Shown here: in pieces, positions 11,057-22,072 of the stretch
How positions within the stretch are numbered: position 1 is the first letter of the stretch
Layout of the letters: the number at the start of each line of letters is the position of its first letter
NCBI GenBank assembly: GCA_963556695.1
Contig: CAUWAG010000010.1
Span: 248,001-312,000 of the forward strand
Origin: Anthostomella pinea
Taxonomy: Eukaryota; Ascomycota; Sordariomycetes; Xylariales; Xylariaceae
Direction of reading: 5' to 3'
Length of the DNA stretch: 64,000 nucleotides
Notes under the pieces: generated by a model
Told to the model about the DNA's origin: nothing
What the model saw: the letters and a program-made list of their open reading frames with translations, nothing else
Database searches by the model: none
Program-made: the position numbers and the translations under genes

Positions 11057-12050
11057 ATCGATTGGATGGGGATGGAGCGAAGGCACACAGCCGAAAACAA
11101 CTCGTTTCCCAGACAGTTCCTACTTGATAGTCCAGCTCTAACCCTTGATTCAGCTCTGTTCGCGATCCAATGCCTGCTCATGATTCGGTCCATCTTCGAA
11201 AGGAATTTCTGGCAGCCGTTAATGATCCGCTTTCGAATTATAGCTCAGACGTTGGATCGTATGGAAGCGCGGAGGCAACATCCATCTGAATAGGTTTCGA
11301 TGATCGTCCTGACGTGATGCGCTAGACGACGCTGACGATCTCGGGATCCGCGAGCCCCAGGGCTGGGACCAACTCCACCTAATCCACCCGTTGATCAATA
11401 TCGTTGATTAACGTCAATCCAATGGAATTCCACGGGGCTAGAGTTGGATTAATAGTCAATTCAATTTCGAGCTGTCGTGGATTGACTTGGGTGGATTTCG
11501 TTCAATAAGGATGGTACTGAGCCTGTAGCTGTCAAACAGCGTCGTGATGGTTCATGTGGCATGACGTTACTTTTTTTGTTGAAAGTCATCTGCTATAGGC
11601 CCTGTTGGCACCCCAAATGCCCTAGTGGCCCCTGCGACAGCGCACCTCCCTAGCCCCACGGTAGCCTACGTGCCATCCAGTCTGTTCAGCAGACACTAGA
11701 TTATCGTTACAGTTAAAGGGGGGTATAGAACACCACAGATGGTGTTGATGGGTCCGTAGCGGCCTGGCACCCAATAGGCAGCCCCTGTACTGATGACAGC
11801 GGTTGCCCGGCGTCGCCTCCGTCAGGTCCCCCGTTCTGAACATGGGTACGGGCAGACGCCACGGCTTGGGCATGAAGCTGCCAGCCTGCTTCCTCTGCGG
11901 CTTCTCGCTGCTGATCTTCCTCCTTCTTGTGCGCCTTCCATGCCTCCCGAAACTCGTTGAACTCTATCGATTGATTAGGTTAGCAATTGCAAATACGACC
12001 GTTTCAACACTATGCTATGATATATCCTTCAGACACTAGTACAGCTCAAC
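11057..12050. other. No gene seen; short repeat shared with 33.7 kb
   Basis: Around 11606-11680 there is a segment (CCCTAGTGGCCCCTG, CACCTCCCT, CGTGCCAT) resembling 33690-33755 upstream of the siderophore transporter. At 11385-11495 AATCCACCC and GGGTGGATT form a weak inverted pair. Nothing coding is supported. Confidence 0.35.
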
Positions 12051-12194
12051 CTAGCGACGCTTGATTGATTGCTGGTCTGGTCCTGACCAAGGACGACCAC
12101 GCGAGCCTCTAGTGCAGATCACGGGCAGGCCATTTGGCAAGCTACTGTCAGGCATTTTAGATTTGGGACGAGATCCCGCTTCTGAGATAAAGAG

Positions 12195-12403
12195 CCAATT
12201 GACATACCGTAAGGTGTTCGCTTCTGACCATGACTCTGCATCTTGACGTGGATATTCAAATGGTTCAGAGTGCCATAAGCCTTCTGACAGCCATCCCAGC
12301 AGCACTTATACAAGCGCTCGATCTCTTGGTAGCGACGTCAAGGCCTCCTGTGTCGCTGCGCTCCGGGAGAAGGCACAAAGGAGTAGATCTGTTGCTGACC
12401 ATA
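12195..12403 (-). pseudogene. Con7-like C2H2 zinc-finger exon, decayed
   Basis: After a good 3' splice site (TTATTAACAG, exon from 12403) the frame reads IYSFVPSPGAQ, then an in-frame TGA (12338-12340) where an Arg codon is expected, then RRYQEIERLYKC and a C2H2 finger: CCWDGCQKAYGTLNHLN with HVKMQSHGQKRTP. This matches what I know of the Con7 family of fungal transcription factors (morphogenesis and conidiation). The TGA and loss of the following basic region indicate decay. It may belong with the finger gene immediately upstream. Confidence 0.55.
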
Positions 12404-12524
12404 CTGTTAATAAAAAAAAGAATCAGCCATGTTATACATATTATGATGAAACACATGACGCGCAGCATCCGACACCTATAGAGCCAGACACTCCGACGTG
12501 GAACACCGCGCGTCACTGCCGCTC

Positions 12525-13849
12525 TCATTCATATTGGGGCCTGCAAGTCGATACCGGACGTACGGCATGGGGTTCGTCGACAACTTTGAGGAAATGCAAA
12601 AAGCCTATCATAGCTGGTTCTGCAGGATGTCCATAATTGGCCCGGTCAAGCGGAGGCTGCGCATACATGCCGCCAATGCTCTGAGGGTAGCTTTGCCACA
12701 TATCTTGCGGGTGCCTCGACATGCTGCTCATGTCACTCCCTCGATTGTGAATATTCTGCTGATTTTCCTTATTGCGGCCCTGGGGATGAGGGAGATGGCT
12801 CGCCCCAGTCGGGTTTCCTCGACGGATGGAGCACTTTTGAAAGTGCCGTTTGAGGCTGTCACTTCGCGAAAACGTGTTACGGCACAACACGCACATGTAA
12901 GGGCGATCGCCAGTGTCTGGTATGACAATGTCAGCATATTAACAAGACGTCTTAATTTGCTTCAAGACTTACGGCGTAGGAGATGACGCTTTAAATGCTT
13001 GGCGTGAAGGTAAGTCTTGGTACAGTGAGGGCAAGGGAACTTTCCATCCGCGTCTTTTTGAGGAGTCACTGTGTTCTCGGACGTGCCGGTACCTGTTGGG
13101 GTGGCGGCTCTCCCGGCAGCATTGGGAAGGATACCGCGACGGCCTTGGGGCTTAACGATGTGGGTGGCCTGTTGGGCGTCCTGGACTAGCAATTGCTGGT
13201 AAGGTATCATGGAGCGTCCGCCATAAGCAGAAAGCCGGCGGGTCTGGGTCTGAGCCATAACGCTTCCAGCCGGATTAGCTGCAGTTGGCTGCGAACGGGA
13301 AGCTGCGATGCAAGGCTGCGGCGTCATGAAAGAGGGATTGAGAGAGCCTTGCTGGGTATTCAGGTATTGATTTGACATCATGCCATACGAGTAGCAGCCG
13401 ATACCTGTGTTAGAGGGTGGGCATTGGCTCATGTTATTCTGAGGTTGGAGTGTATTCAATACGGATTGAGGAGACGCAGGTCGATTGTGAGCAGGAAACG
13501 TTGGGATTGTTGAAAAGCCGCTATTAGCTCACTGTCCCTCGTGACAAGCGGCCTGGTGCTGTGCTGCAGGAGACGCCTCGCTGATGCTACGTGCTGCCTG
13601 TCCTAACTCATTGCTGTTAGGGGATCCTGTAACTGATAGTGTGTCAGTATTACAGATGAGGGCCTCATATCGGTCTGGGGTGTTTGGCTGTGTCGTATCG
13701 GAAGTGGGTGGGCTTTGTTCAATATGATTATCTGGGAAAGGACCAATGTGATGCCGAAAGACTCTGTTCATTGCGGCGACGTCGTGAGCAGGAATATCTG
13801 CAAGAGAAGTGGCCACTGTTGAAAGGACGTTGAGATTGCTACTAGGCAT
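12525..13849 (-). pseudogene. C2H2 zinc-finger transcription factor with one nonsense codon
   Basis: From ATG 13849 one frame runs to a clean 56-bp intron (12917-12972, GTAAGT..CCAG) and on to a stop at 12525; the two exons sum to 423 codons. The N-terminal ~280 residues are low-complexity (Asn, Gln, Ser, Pro). Fingers: CPHCTKTYLHAKHLKRH, spliced precisely into HTGDRPYMC, then CVLCRNTFSRSDSLKRHFQ with KCSIRRGNPTG, a well-conserved fungal pair. An in-frame TGA at 13529-13531 (CGA to TGA) breaks the N-terminal part. It is likely a paralogue hit by C-to-T mutation. Function as a DNA-binding regulator is inferred from the fingers only. Confidence 0.6.
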
Positions 13850-13966
13850 GTTGGAGTTGTAGTGTGGTACAGAGATAGTGAAAGAAATGCTGCTGTTGCT
13901 ATTGAGGGATAGGTGATATGTAGAATAAGAACATCCTCGTGGGAGAGGCAGGGAGATGAGAGTCAT

Positions 13967-15783
13967 CTGTAATGTTTAATGAAAGATATAAACCACTGAG
14001 ACGTACTTGAAGTCTGGAAATGTTCGGGTTTATATGAAAGCTATGAAATGGGGATAAAGGACAATCTCTTAAGAGATACATACTGCGCATTAGGCATTAC
14101 TCTCACAGGATCAATGTCTCCTCCTGCTCATGCCAGAAGACGCAAAGCCCCCGGTGATGCCGAACCCCTAGGTCTGGAAAACCCTGCTCTTGTGACGCCT
14201 GAAGCTTGGCAGTGCATCCGATGAGTCAGTAAAATATCAATCAACTCTCCTTCAGACTGTATAGAAACTAGCGGTGACGCGTCCGATGGCGCACTTTCGA
14301 TGCTATCGAGCGGCTATGAATGGGATAAAAAGAAGCTGATTATGAGTCACTTGCGACCACTCATTTACACGCATATCGGAAGCGAGGAAACGACCCAGGC
14401 TCGATGAGAAGGAGCGGGAACTGGCAGGCTTCAGGTATTTTCTTTTCGACAGGGGGCTGACTTGTTACTATATACATAGGTTCGTTCGTACTAAGCTCAA
14501 ACCATTGAAGGCTTTGGTTAGTTTGCAAGGCTATCAAGGCTGCGCTACAGGTCTGGCCCAACTACCTTGAACTCAAGGATCTCGATGGGTCAGCGCCCAT
14601 CGTCATTGCGATATCTGGTCGTATCCAGGGGAACAGGCGGAAGCACTGCAAAACCCTTAGCATAGTGGTATGTGCACCCTTGGCAAGGAAATATCTTGCA
14701 GGAGAGAGTTCACCCCCTCTAGCAAGGCAGGGTCCAAAGCACACACACAGTAGGTATCTATCTATTTAGGCAAAGACCAGATCCACAACTGGCTCGACTG
14801 CAGTGGTTGGTTGCCAAAGTCCGAGCCGGGGATGCGATCGCCCGCTACTCCTACACCCTTCCCAGGCTGCCACTTGCCCCCCTCGTTGATCGCTTTGAGG
14901 CGCTGTCGACCGCGCACTGGGCCCAACGTTGCACTGAAATGGCAATCGGGTGCATATGGGTACTCTCGCATCCAGATGCCGAGTACGTCGAGTCCGTCGT
15001 GCTACCCATGTCTGCAGAAAGGGTACGTAGAATACGTAGCTACTTGCTCGTACCCCTACCTCTAGACCCTCGTGGCATGGAAGGTGTGGGTGCCGGGGTG
15101 GCGATACCCAAAGTAGGCGCGAGGTGCGCCAGAAGAGGACCGACGAAGGTGATGTGGTCGGCGTCAGAACCGTCCTGTCGGGAGACACCTGGCTGCTAGG
15201 AGCTCGCTTCCGCACAAGAGCAAGCAAGCAATGGTCCGCCAGCACGGCAGTGCCGCCCGTGCCGCCATCGTGATAGATCTCTGCAGGGTGTTGATATGCC
15301 ACCCTACACCAGCGCTAACTTGCAGGGCTAGGTTGTTATTTCATCGGTTGCATCCTAGTGCTTGCAAGGACTGAATGGTCCCTCATTGGACTTCCAGCCG
15401 CAACCAGTTGGAGTGGATGTCAACGTGCCGGAGCTTGGTTTGTAGCGTCATTGCTTCATACAACACAACAATCAAGATGACTCACAAACGAACTCCGAGA
15501 GGCGCCGCAAGTCCCAAATACATGACTCACAGAACAGGCCTGCACGGCGCCGCCTCACTAAGACTCAGACACACCCATGCCCCTGAGAACGATTGGCCCC
15601 CAATAGACACCAACCCCGGCTGTAAGTCGCCGCAAGACCAGGATGGGTCGACAGCCACCGTGATGGTCCCTATGTACTCCGAGTCTAGGCTGTATCGGCC
15701 GTATTCACGGAACGGGCGGGGCAGACAACTCCTCCCTGCCACTCCTGCTACGCGTTGAGGCGTTGCACAGTACATACACCAAA
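13967..15783. other. No gene supported
   Basis: Several overlapping open frames on both strands at 14.8-15.3 kb and 15.4-16.0 kb are low-complexity and mutually contradictory. I see no family motif, splice pattern or repeat. Confidence 0.3.
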
Positions 15784-15893
15784 TGGTTGTCCTGGGACAG
15801 AAGTGGTCCTGGGACAGAAGTGGTTGTCCTGGGACAGAAGTGGCTGTCCTGGGACAGAAGTGGTGGTCCTGGGACAGAAGTGGTCCTGGGACA
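15784..15893 (+). repeat. Minisatellite, 17-20 bp unit x ~6
   Basis: Head-to-tail units of the form TGG(T/C)TGTCCTGGGACAGAAG, with two shorter 17-bp versions (TGGTCCTGGGACAGAAG). Unit starts are 15784, 15804, 15821, 15841, 15861 and 15881. A looser repeat of TCTGCCA(G/A)C and GCTAAGC follows to about 15990. Confidence 0.9.
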
Positions 15894-16226
15894 TGCCGGC
15901 CGAGCGTTTCTGCCAACGCTAAGCGCTTTGTGTCAGCCGAGGTGATTCTGCCAGCGCTAAGCCTTTTCTGCCAGCCGAGCGTTTCTGCCTCCCCTACACC
16001 AGATACGACGCGCGTACCACAAGTCATCAGAATGGCAATATGTCCTGTTAATTCTGTTTTTGCAAATACTTGCCTCCTTTAGCGACATGCTTTAAATCGT
16101 CTATAATAAATGCTCAAACAAAGTTCTATAAGCCAAATCGTTCATAAAGAAAGCTATAGGTATACCACAAGGATTTGGTGCCAGCCCGTCAGGCGATTTG
16201 AAATAATATATGCTCATATAGTTCAT

Positions 16227-19021
16227 CTAGCTAGAAACCCTTTGACGTGCCTGATTTTTAACCCGTGCTTTCTGCATCCACTGGGCCTGTGCCTGATCAA
16301 CAGATCGAAGAGGCACATTGTGAACCTTCTGTACATGATTTCTGAACTTATTCAAACTATCCAGTTTGACCCCGGCCTTGATGCAATCTGGATGTCTATA
16401 AACCTGAAGCTCTCCACGCGAAGCCGCACGCTCACAAACTGGCAGGTGCTGATCATCAAAATGGTCATTCCTAATGATACTGCAGCAATATTTGTAAGAA
16501 CGCTCCTCGTAAGAGATTCTCTCATCCCCTATGCAGTCCGGACACTGAGTCCACTTTAGAACTAAAGGAATTTGTGGTGATGCAGGCTTAGGCTGAGCTA
16601 GTGTATCACCCTCTTTTGCACGGATGTTTTTTCCTTTGATTGTCTCTCTTTTTGGACAAAGAGCTGCGTATAGGTTAATAACCTTAACTCGAGCTTCCGA
16701 GATCTGTTCGTCGCTCCAATTCGCTGGTTGATGGCATAGGAGCCGAGCCAGTTGAGCGCGTTTGGGGATGTCCAGATCTATCTTTGGCTCTTCGTAGTCA
16801 TCTTCTTCTTCCCCCCTGGCTTGCCGCTCAATGTCCCGGGTAGGACGATTGTAGAAGTAGTCTTTGTGATACCTTTGTGACGGCCTGCACAGACCTTCCC
16901 ACATGACAAGCGGATACTTCCCAATAGGGGAAGGATCTGACCAGAGGATCCCCTTAAAGGGGCAACCTCCCACTATACCTATCTCTCTCTCTCTCTCTTC
17001 CTTTCCTCTCTAGTCTTGATATTCTCGTCAATAGAGTAATAGCTGCTTGCTGCAGGCCATGTCCCAGCTCTTCAGTATGCTCGCCGTGACAATCTTTGAA
17101 CCACGTCTTTTTTGCGTTGCGTACGCTTTAAGGCAATGGCGGCGGTAAGCTTGCGGATCTTGTTTTCATGCTTGTTACCGACAAGTTGATGCTGGCCGCC
17201 CTTGAGTTTGGCACGCATCTCTTTGAGGTTGCTGATTTTGGGGTCTGGTTGGAGTTTATTCCATGGATCCTCGGGGACCATGTCTCTTGATGCGCAGGGA
17301 TCCCGCGAGATACTGACTTTGGTGAAGAGTTTGAATAGCTGGTCCTGCTTCTCCTTCTCCAGGAATGCGCTCTGGCAGTCATACCGAAGGTTTTGATTTT
17401 GGTAGGCTCCGCGAAAGGTAGCAAACCTGGGATCATGACGTATCATCTGATCCCGGATCGAATCCGGCGCGTCACCTAGGTGATGTGTAGTTAGAGTTTC
17501 TGTCATAATCGAAGGCAGATAGCACGTACCATTCACCACATTGCCTGCCCCTCTCTGGCAGAACTTGGGAGTCCATCGCTCTTTGAACCCGGCATTGAGG
17601 CTCTGCTCACCCCTATCATCACGGAGCTTAGCATAAGCCATGGGCTCGTCATCTGAAAGTTCCGCACCTTTGACACGTCGGAACACGGGTTTCTTCAGTA
17701 TTGACTCTTTCTATCGCAGTTGAATGCATTGCATGCCGCCGCATGGTTTTACATTCAATACACTCGAGGCATCAACCAAGCTTGGAGCGTCAAAAGCGCA
17801 ATCATCAAGAGCTATACCAATCATCAGGCTCACGGGACAAAAGATCAATCTTTTTGTTGGAGTAAAGTAGAAGATGGTATTAGAGACTTATTAGTACCGA
17901 ATGCCAGTTAATATTGCTAGGATGAGAAGCCCATAGCTTTACTTACGGTCTTGGTTTATTGTCGCACCCTTTGCGGTGGACGAATTTAATAGCCATCGCC
18001 GGGATCAGTTGACCAGACTCCGGGTCACGCACTATCATCAGCAGAATGTCTTCGTAGCAAAGGGCCTTTGGTCTTCCACGTGCAACTGTTTCCTGTAACA
18101 GCAGCCGGGAAAGGACCAATGACTCTTGATCCTCACCTTGCTGGTCTCCTCTGCTCTCGTCAACTCCCTCGTGTCTAGCGCTGTCCATGGGGCGAGAATC
18201 AGTGCAAATGGACGAAACGCCGTTAACACCAAAGATTTCCTCCACTGTGCCGTCTTTGGGTTTTTTCGGCTCATTGCAGACGAGCTCAGCCGGACGCACG
18301 TCTGTATAGCAAAGGACTTGGTAGCAGGCTGATAGTTGGACGCGTTGCCTTTCCAGAGGCTGAATGGCATGGTCGTAGGCGAGGTGGAAAGTCAGGATAC
18401 AATGTAGTGCCTCCATTCCTAGCACTGGTTTATTGGTGTTGGGAGGACAAAGGTTCAACGTTGGAAAAAGAATGGCATGCATATACTATTAACTAGTTAG
18501 TCATAAAAGCATGCTCTGGTTTGATATGATTACTAACCTTGTAGACCAACTCAGAATCATTGCGGTCCACGTGGTTTCCGGTTTGTATTCTGTATAACTG
18601 TTGGAATTGCCGGAAATACTGCGTTAGTAACGCTTAAGCCTTTACACTGTCGGATTCGCATATGTGTAGGAGGAAATCTATCATAGTCGGGACCTCTATC
18701 GTTTTGATGACCGTCTCCCAGTCTTTTGTATCCAAAAGCTCTTTACAGAAACTGAAAGGCGGATTAGCTAAGAACAAAAAGTGAGGGGTTCAGTAGGGCA
18801 TACCATTTCCACTTAGTCAGTATCACGCCAAGGTTCTTCTATGTCCCCTCCGATAGCTTTGGTTTGACGTACTGTACAGACTTGGCATGCTTGCAAAACT
18901 CAGCGTGCTCCTCAGGCAACAGAGACTTTGGCTGCGGCTTTTTGTTGTTTTCGAATAAGGAGAAGCGCTCGAGGAAACCCGCACTTTGGTCTGTGTAGGT
19001 ACGTGAAGTTGGAATGGCCAT
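16227..19021 (-). pseudogene. DUF3435 tyrosine recombinase (Starship captain type), RIP-damaged and LTR-split
   Basis: A near-complete multi-exon gene from ATG 19021 (MAIPTSRTYTDQSAG). Introns seen: 18752-18803 and 18486-18537, both GT..AG. Domain landmarks: an N-terminal SAM-like region (KELLDTKDWETVIKTIEV), the arginine box YTDVRPAEL, RGAGN, MIRHDPRFATFRGAY with the catalytic-tyrosine region, and a C-terminal CPDC..HPDC..FRNHVQKVH zinc finger typical of the family. Lesions: TAG 18839, TAA 18634 and TAG 17711, all explicable as C-to-T or G-to-A; a third-intron acceptor that appears to read AA instead of AG; and a solo LTR at 16876-17091. Once a site-specific recombinase, now dead. Confidence 0.8.
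16876..17091 (+). mobile_element. Solo LTR, family LTR-A, copy 2 (inside the captain pseudogene)
   Basis: 216 bp, TGTGACGGCC to GCCGTGACA, with TSD ACCTT (16871-16875) and ATCTT (17092-17096); the single mismatch is C/T. Removing it restores the reading frame of the flanking DUF3435 exon, so the insertion hit coding sequence. Confidence 0.88.
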
Positions 19022-19750
19022 GCTGAGAAAGAGGCGAGCACTTTAAACAATACTGTAGCTTGGCCTATTGTTCAGATTGAAAGAAGCGAGAAAGTTGGAA
19101 ACGCAGTCACGTATGAGTCAAGGCTGCCGTCCTGGATGGTTTCTGGTCCTGAGATTCAGAGTAGATGTGTAAGTGTGGCAAAGGGAGAGAACCAGAGGGA
19201 GGGTTCAGGAAATGGGAAGGACGAACTGGAGCCAGAAATGGCTTTGTGCCAAGCGACAAACACGCATAAGATAAGGCGGCAATTTTGGGCGCCTAGTAAA
19301 GTATATTTGACTTGTGCAGGTACGAACAGTTTGGTTCTAACACTCACTGCTAGAGCCGCTGAAAATGGCAACGGCAACCGCCGAATCCGGCGGGAGCAGC
19401 AGCAAATTCTCCTTTTATATTAGTAATAAGTTTTCAAATGTAGTGGTTATAGACTTTTTAAATACGCTTTCCGGATAATACGTTATTAAGATTTATTTTA
19501 ATTTATATACGTAGTATTAAAATATACCTTGAAAGTAAATCTTGCCGAATGTGATGGTCCCACCATCAGTGGCAGCACTAGTCCTTGTGATCACGTGACT
19601 GATCCAGGCCCTAGTGGGTATAGTGGGGAACTGCATATATTTAAGCTACCCACTAATTTGGGTGCGCTTCTTAGATTTCCTTTCTCCTCACCAAGTGTTC
19701 GTTATACGTCAATAGTCAATCAGGATCACTGCGTCCTTGCTAGTACGTTT
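19022..19750. other. Upstream flank of the captain pseudogene
   Basis: Normal composition to about 19420, then increasingly AT-rich. This is where the end of a captain-led element would be expected, but I could not recognise a terminal motif or direct repeat. No gene is supported. Confidence 0.3.
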
Positions 19751-20291
19751 TTGGAATTGTGACAACGAAGCGGTTTTAATAGATTAATTAGTCAAATACT
19801 TAAAACATTATTAAGCTTATTGTTTTAATTATAAGTCGAGGCTTACCTTTATTACTATTTAATACAGCGAGAAAAATAAATTATATCTTTAAAATAACGA
19901 TAAGATTATTAATACGGTTTTTTTAGGGGTTTAAAGGAGTTTAAATAAGTCATTGAATTATTTAATATATAATAAATTACTTACGCTTTTTACAAAAAAT
20001 TAGCTTTCTTTAATTGTTTTTACAGTTAATTGTTACTTAAATTACTAAATATATTCTGTAAATCGGAGAAAATATAGATTAATTATTTAAACATAAGGTA
20101 ATTATTTAAAACGCTAAAATAAATAATAACAATAATACCAAGCTTTATCGTAAGTAAATAGACTTAATAATAATTTAAACTAATGAAACAAAAAACTTTA
20201 TTTGAGATTTTATTTTTATACTTTAAAAAAAATATAGAGTTAACATTAAGCTGATTGTAAATAATAAGGCCAACGATCGGTTAGAAAAGCT
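19751..20291. other. AT-rich, RIP-like tract
   Basis: Strongly AT- and TpA-rich, stops in every frame, no gene. It is the landing site of the Gypsy element. Confidence 0.7.
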
Positions 20292-20296
20292 TTAAT

Positions 20297-20539
20297 TGTC
20301 ACGGGCTCCGGTACGGGCAGTATAGGCAATCGTATGACAGTCTATTCTCTACGGTTCTGGCAGGGTTACAGGTAATTCTATTGACAAGACGTAGCTCAAA
20401 GAGCTACAATTCAGGTTCGGGCGGGAACAGTGAAGATATCGTCAGTTCTCAGGTCCACATTGGTCCACCCGGGCCGCCGACAGCTGGCGCCCGGGGTCCC
20501 TCCACTTCCTGCCCATAGGCAGGGTCCAGCGCCGTGACA
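20297..20539 (-). repeat. Gypsy 3' LTR
   Basis: 243 bp; on the + strand TGTCACGGGCTCCGG to CAGCGCCGTGACA. The partner LTR is at 25963-26205. Confidence 0.93.
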
Positions 20540-20605
20540 GTACTCCCCTCTCCAGGCGGAGCTCCGACGATGCGCCTAACAGGTTCACAGGCTTCCAATT
20601 TATCC

Positions 20606-20887
20606 TCATAGCAGAGGTCCAGGTCCGGGCTTGTTTGGGTACTGGCAATAAAAATTATTAACAACCTCCTGTGCATTCTCGAGCCAGGCAGCAGGGGACT
20701 CCGTGGGCTCGTCGTATCCTTCCCACTTAACAGTATACTTCAGGTTAGGCCTTCCTCCATGTCCTCGGCGATCCCAGCAGGAATCAAGTATCTCTTCTAC
20801 AGTCCATTCTTGCAGGCCGTTTACTTTGACGGGGGGCGGCGGTTCTTGTTGTTGTCTAGGCTGGGGGTCGGCGGAATCAGGTCGCAA
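20606..20887 (-). pseudogene. Chromodomain end of Gypsy pol
   Basis: Encodes [13 protein letters not shown], then [20 protein letters not shown] and [10 protein letters not shown], a chromodomain with the aromatic YTVKWEGY strand. In chromoviruses it targets integration to marked chromatin. The integrase frame does not join it without interruption. Confidence 0.8.
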
Positions 20888-21103
20888 CAGGTTTATATGG
20901 AAGACAGGATATATTCTTATGCACGTAGGCAGCTCCAGGCAGTAGGCGTACGGGCTAATAACCTTAGTTATTTCCCACGGGCCCAGGTTCTTTCAGTCCA
21001 GCTTCTTTTGGGGGCGGGTAGTCTTGATGTTCCTTGCGTCTAGCCAGACCTTCTGACCGACGTAGAATCTGCGGGCAGGTTGGCGTTTCCAGTTGGCATA
21101 CTC

Positions 21104-21964
21104 CTAGTGGCGGGCTTGGGCGATGCAGATCTCAGACTTCAGGTACTCGTGTACAGTGGCCATCTTCAGAGCGACCCCCTCAGCATCCTTGGCGGCAACG
21201 CGGCGTCCGGGTAGGGCAGGTTCGAATCTGAAACAGGGGTGATATCCATAATTTGCGAAAAAAGGCGTGGTTTTCAGGCTCTTGTTCAGTGCATTGTTGA
21301 TCGCGAATTCGGCTAACAATAGCCAGCGTACCCAGTTGTCTTGAAGGTATGATACGTGGCCCCGCAGGTACTGTTCAAGGAAGGAATTGGCAATCTCAGT
21401 CTGCCCATCGGTCTCAGGGTGGTAGGCGGTCGACAGCAGTGCGGTGATTCCCAGGCGTTTGGTCAGGTGCTTCCAGAAATTGGATACGAACTGGGGTCCT
21501 CGGTCGGATACAATGGTTCTGGGCAGGCCGTGCAGTTTCCAGACATACTTAACATATAGGCGGGCGACTTCTTCAGAATCGCAGGTTCCCTTACAGTGGA
21601 TGAAGTGCTTTATCTTGATCAGGCGGTCGACGACTACCAGGATCACGTCGTAGCCGTAGCTGTCAGGCAGGTGCGTAATGAAGTTCATTGAAATATCTTG
21701 CCAGGCTCTCTAGGGAATCGGGAGGGGTCTCAGGACTCCTTGACGGGCTTTTCTCGAGGTGGTAGTCCTTTTGTAGGTATGGTAATTGCAAACCCATCGT
21801 TCGACACAAGACAACATACCAGGCCAGTAGTATTCTCGGGACAGTATTTCGTACGTACGGGCTCGACCCATGTGGCTGGCGACAGGGCTAGCGTGGTACA
21901 GGCGTAAGAGCTCGGCGTGCAGCCTTTCGTTCGCAGGGACATACAAGTATTTGCGGTAATACAA
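21104..21964 (-). pseudogene. Gypsy integrase
   Basis: An upstream zinc-binding region (HASPVASHMGRARTYEILS) precedes the catalytic core: [35 protein letters not shown] and [13 protein letters not shown] (the D,D35E core). A stop separates the two at about 21707. It would insert the cDNA into the genome. Confidence 0.85.
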
Positions 21965-22072
21965 GTGTTCTCTGGACAGTTTGCACTCGGCCAGTGATAT
22001 CTTGTGGTGGCGAGACTCCTTCTTTTTCAGGGCTCTGACGATTAACTGTAGTTCTTTGTCTGTGGTGTATTC

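Noticed and set aside
14766..15302. Overlapping open frames of 130-178 codons on both strands
   Set aside because: Low-complexity, contradictory frames, no motif and no splice-consistent structure.
15784..15893. A CRISPR-like array
   Set aside because: Units are contiguous 17-20-bp repeats without spacers, in a eukaryotic genome; a minisatellite.
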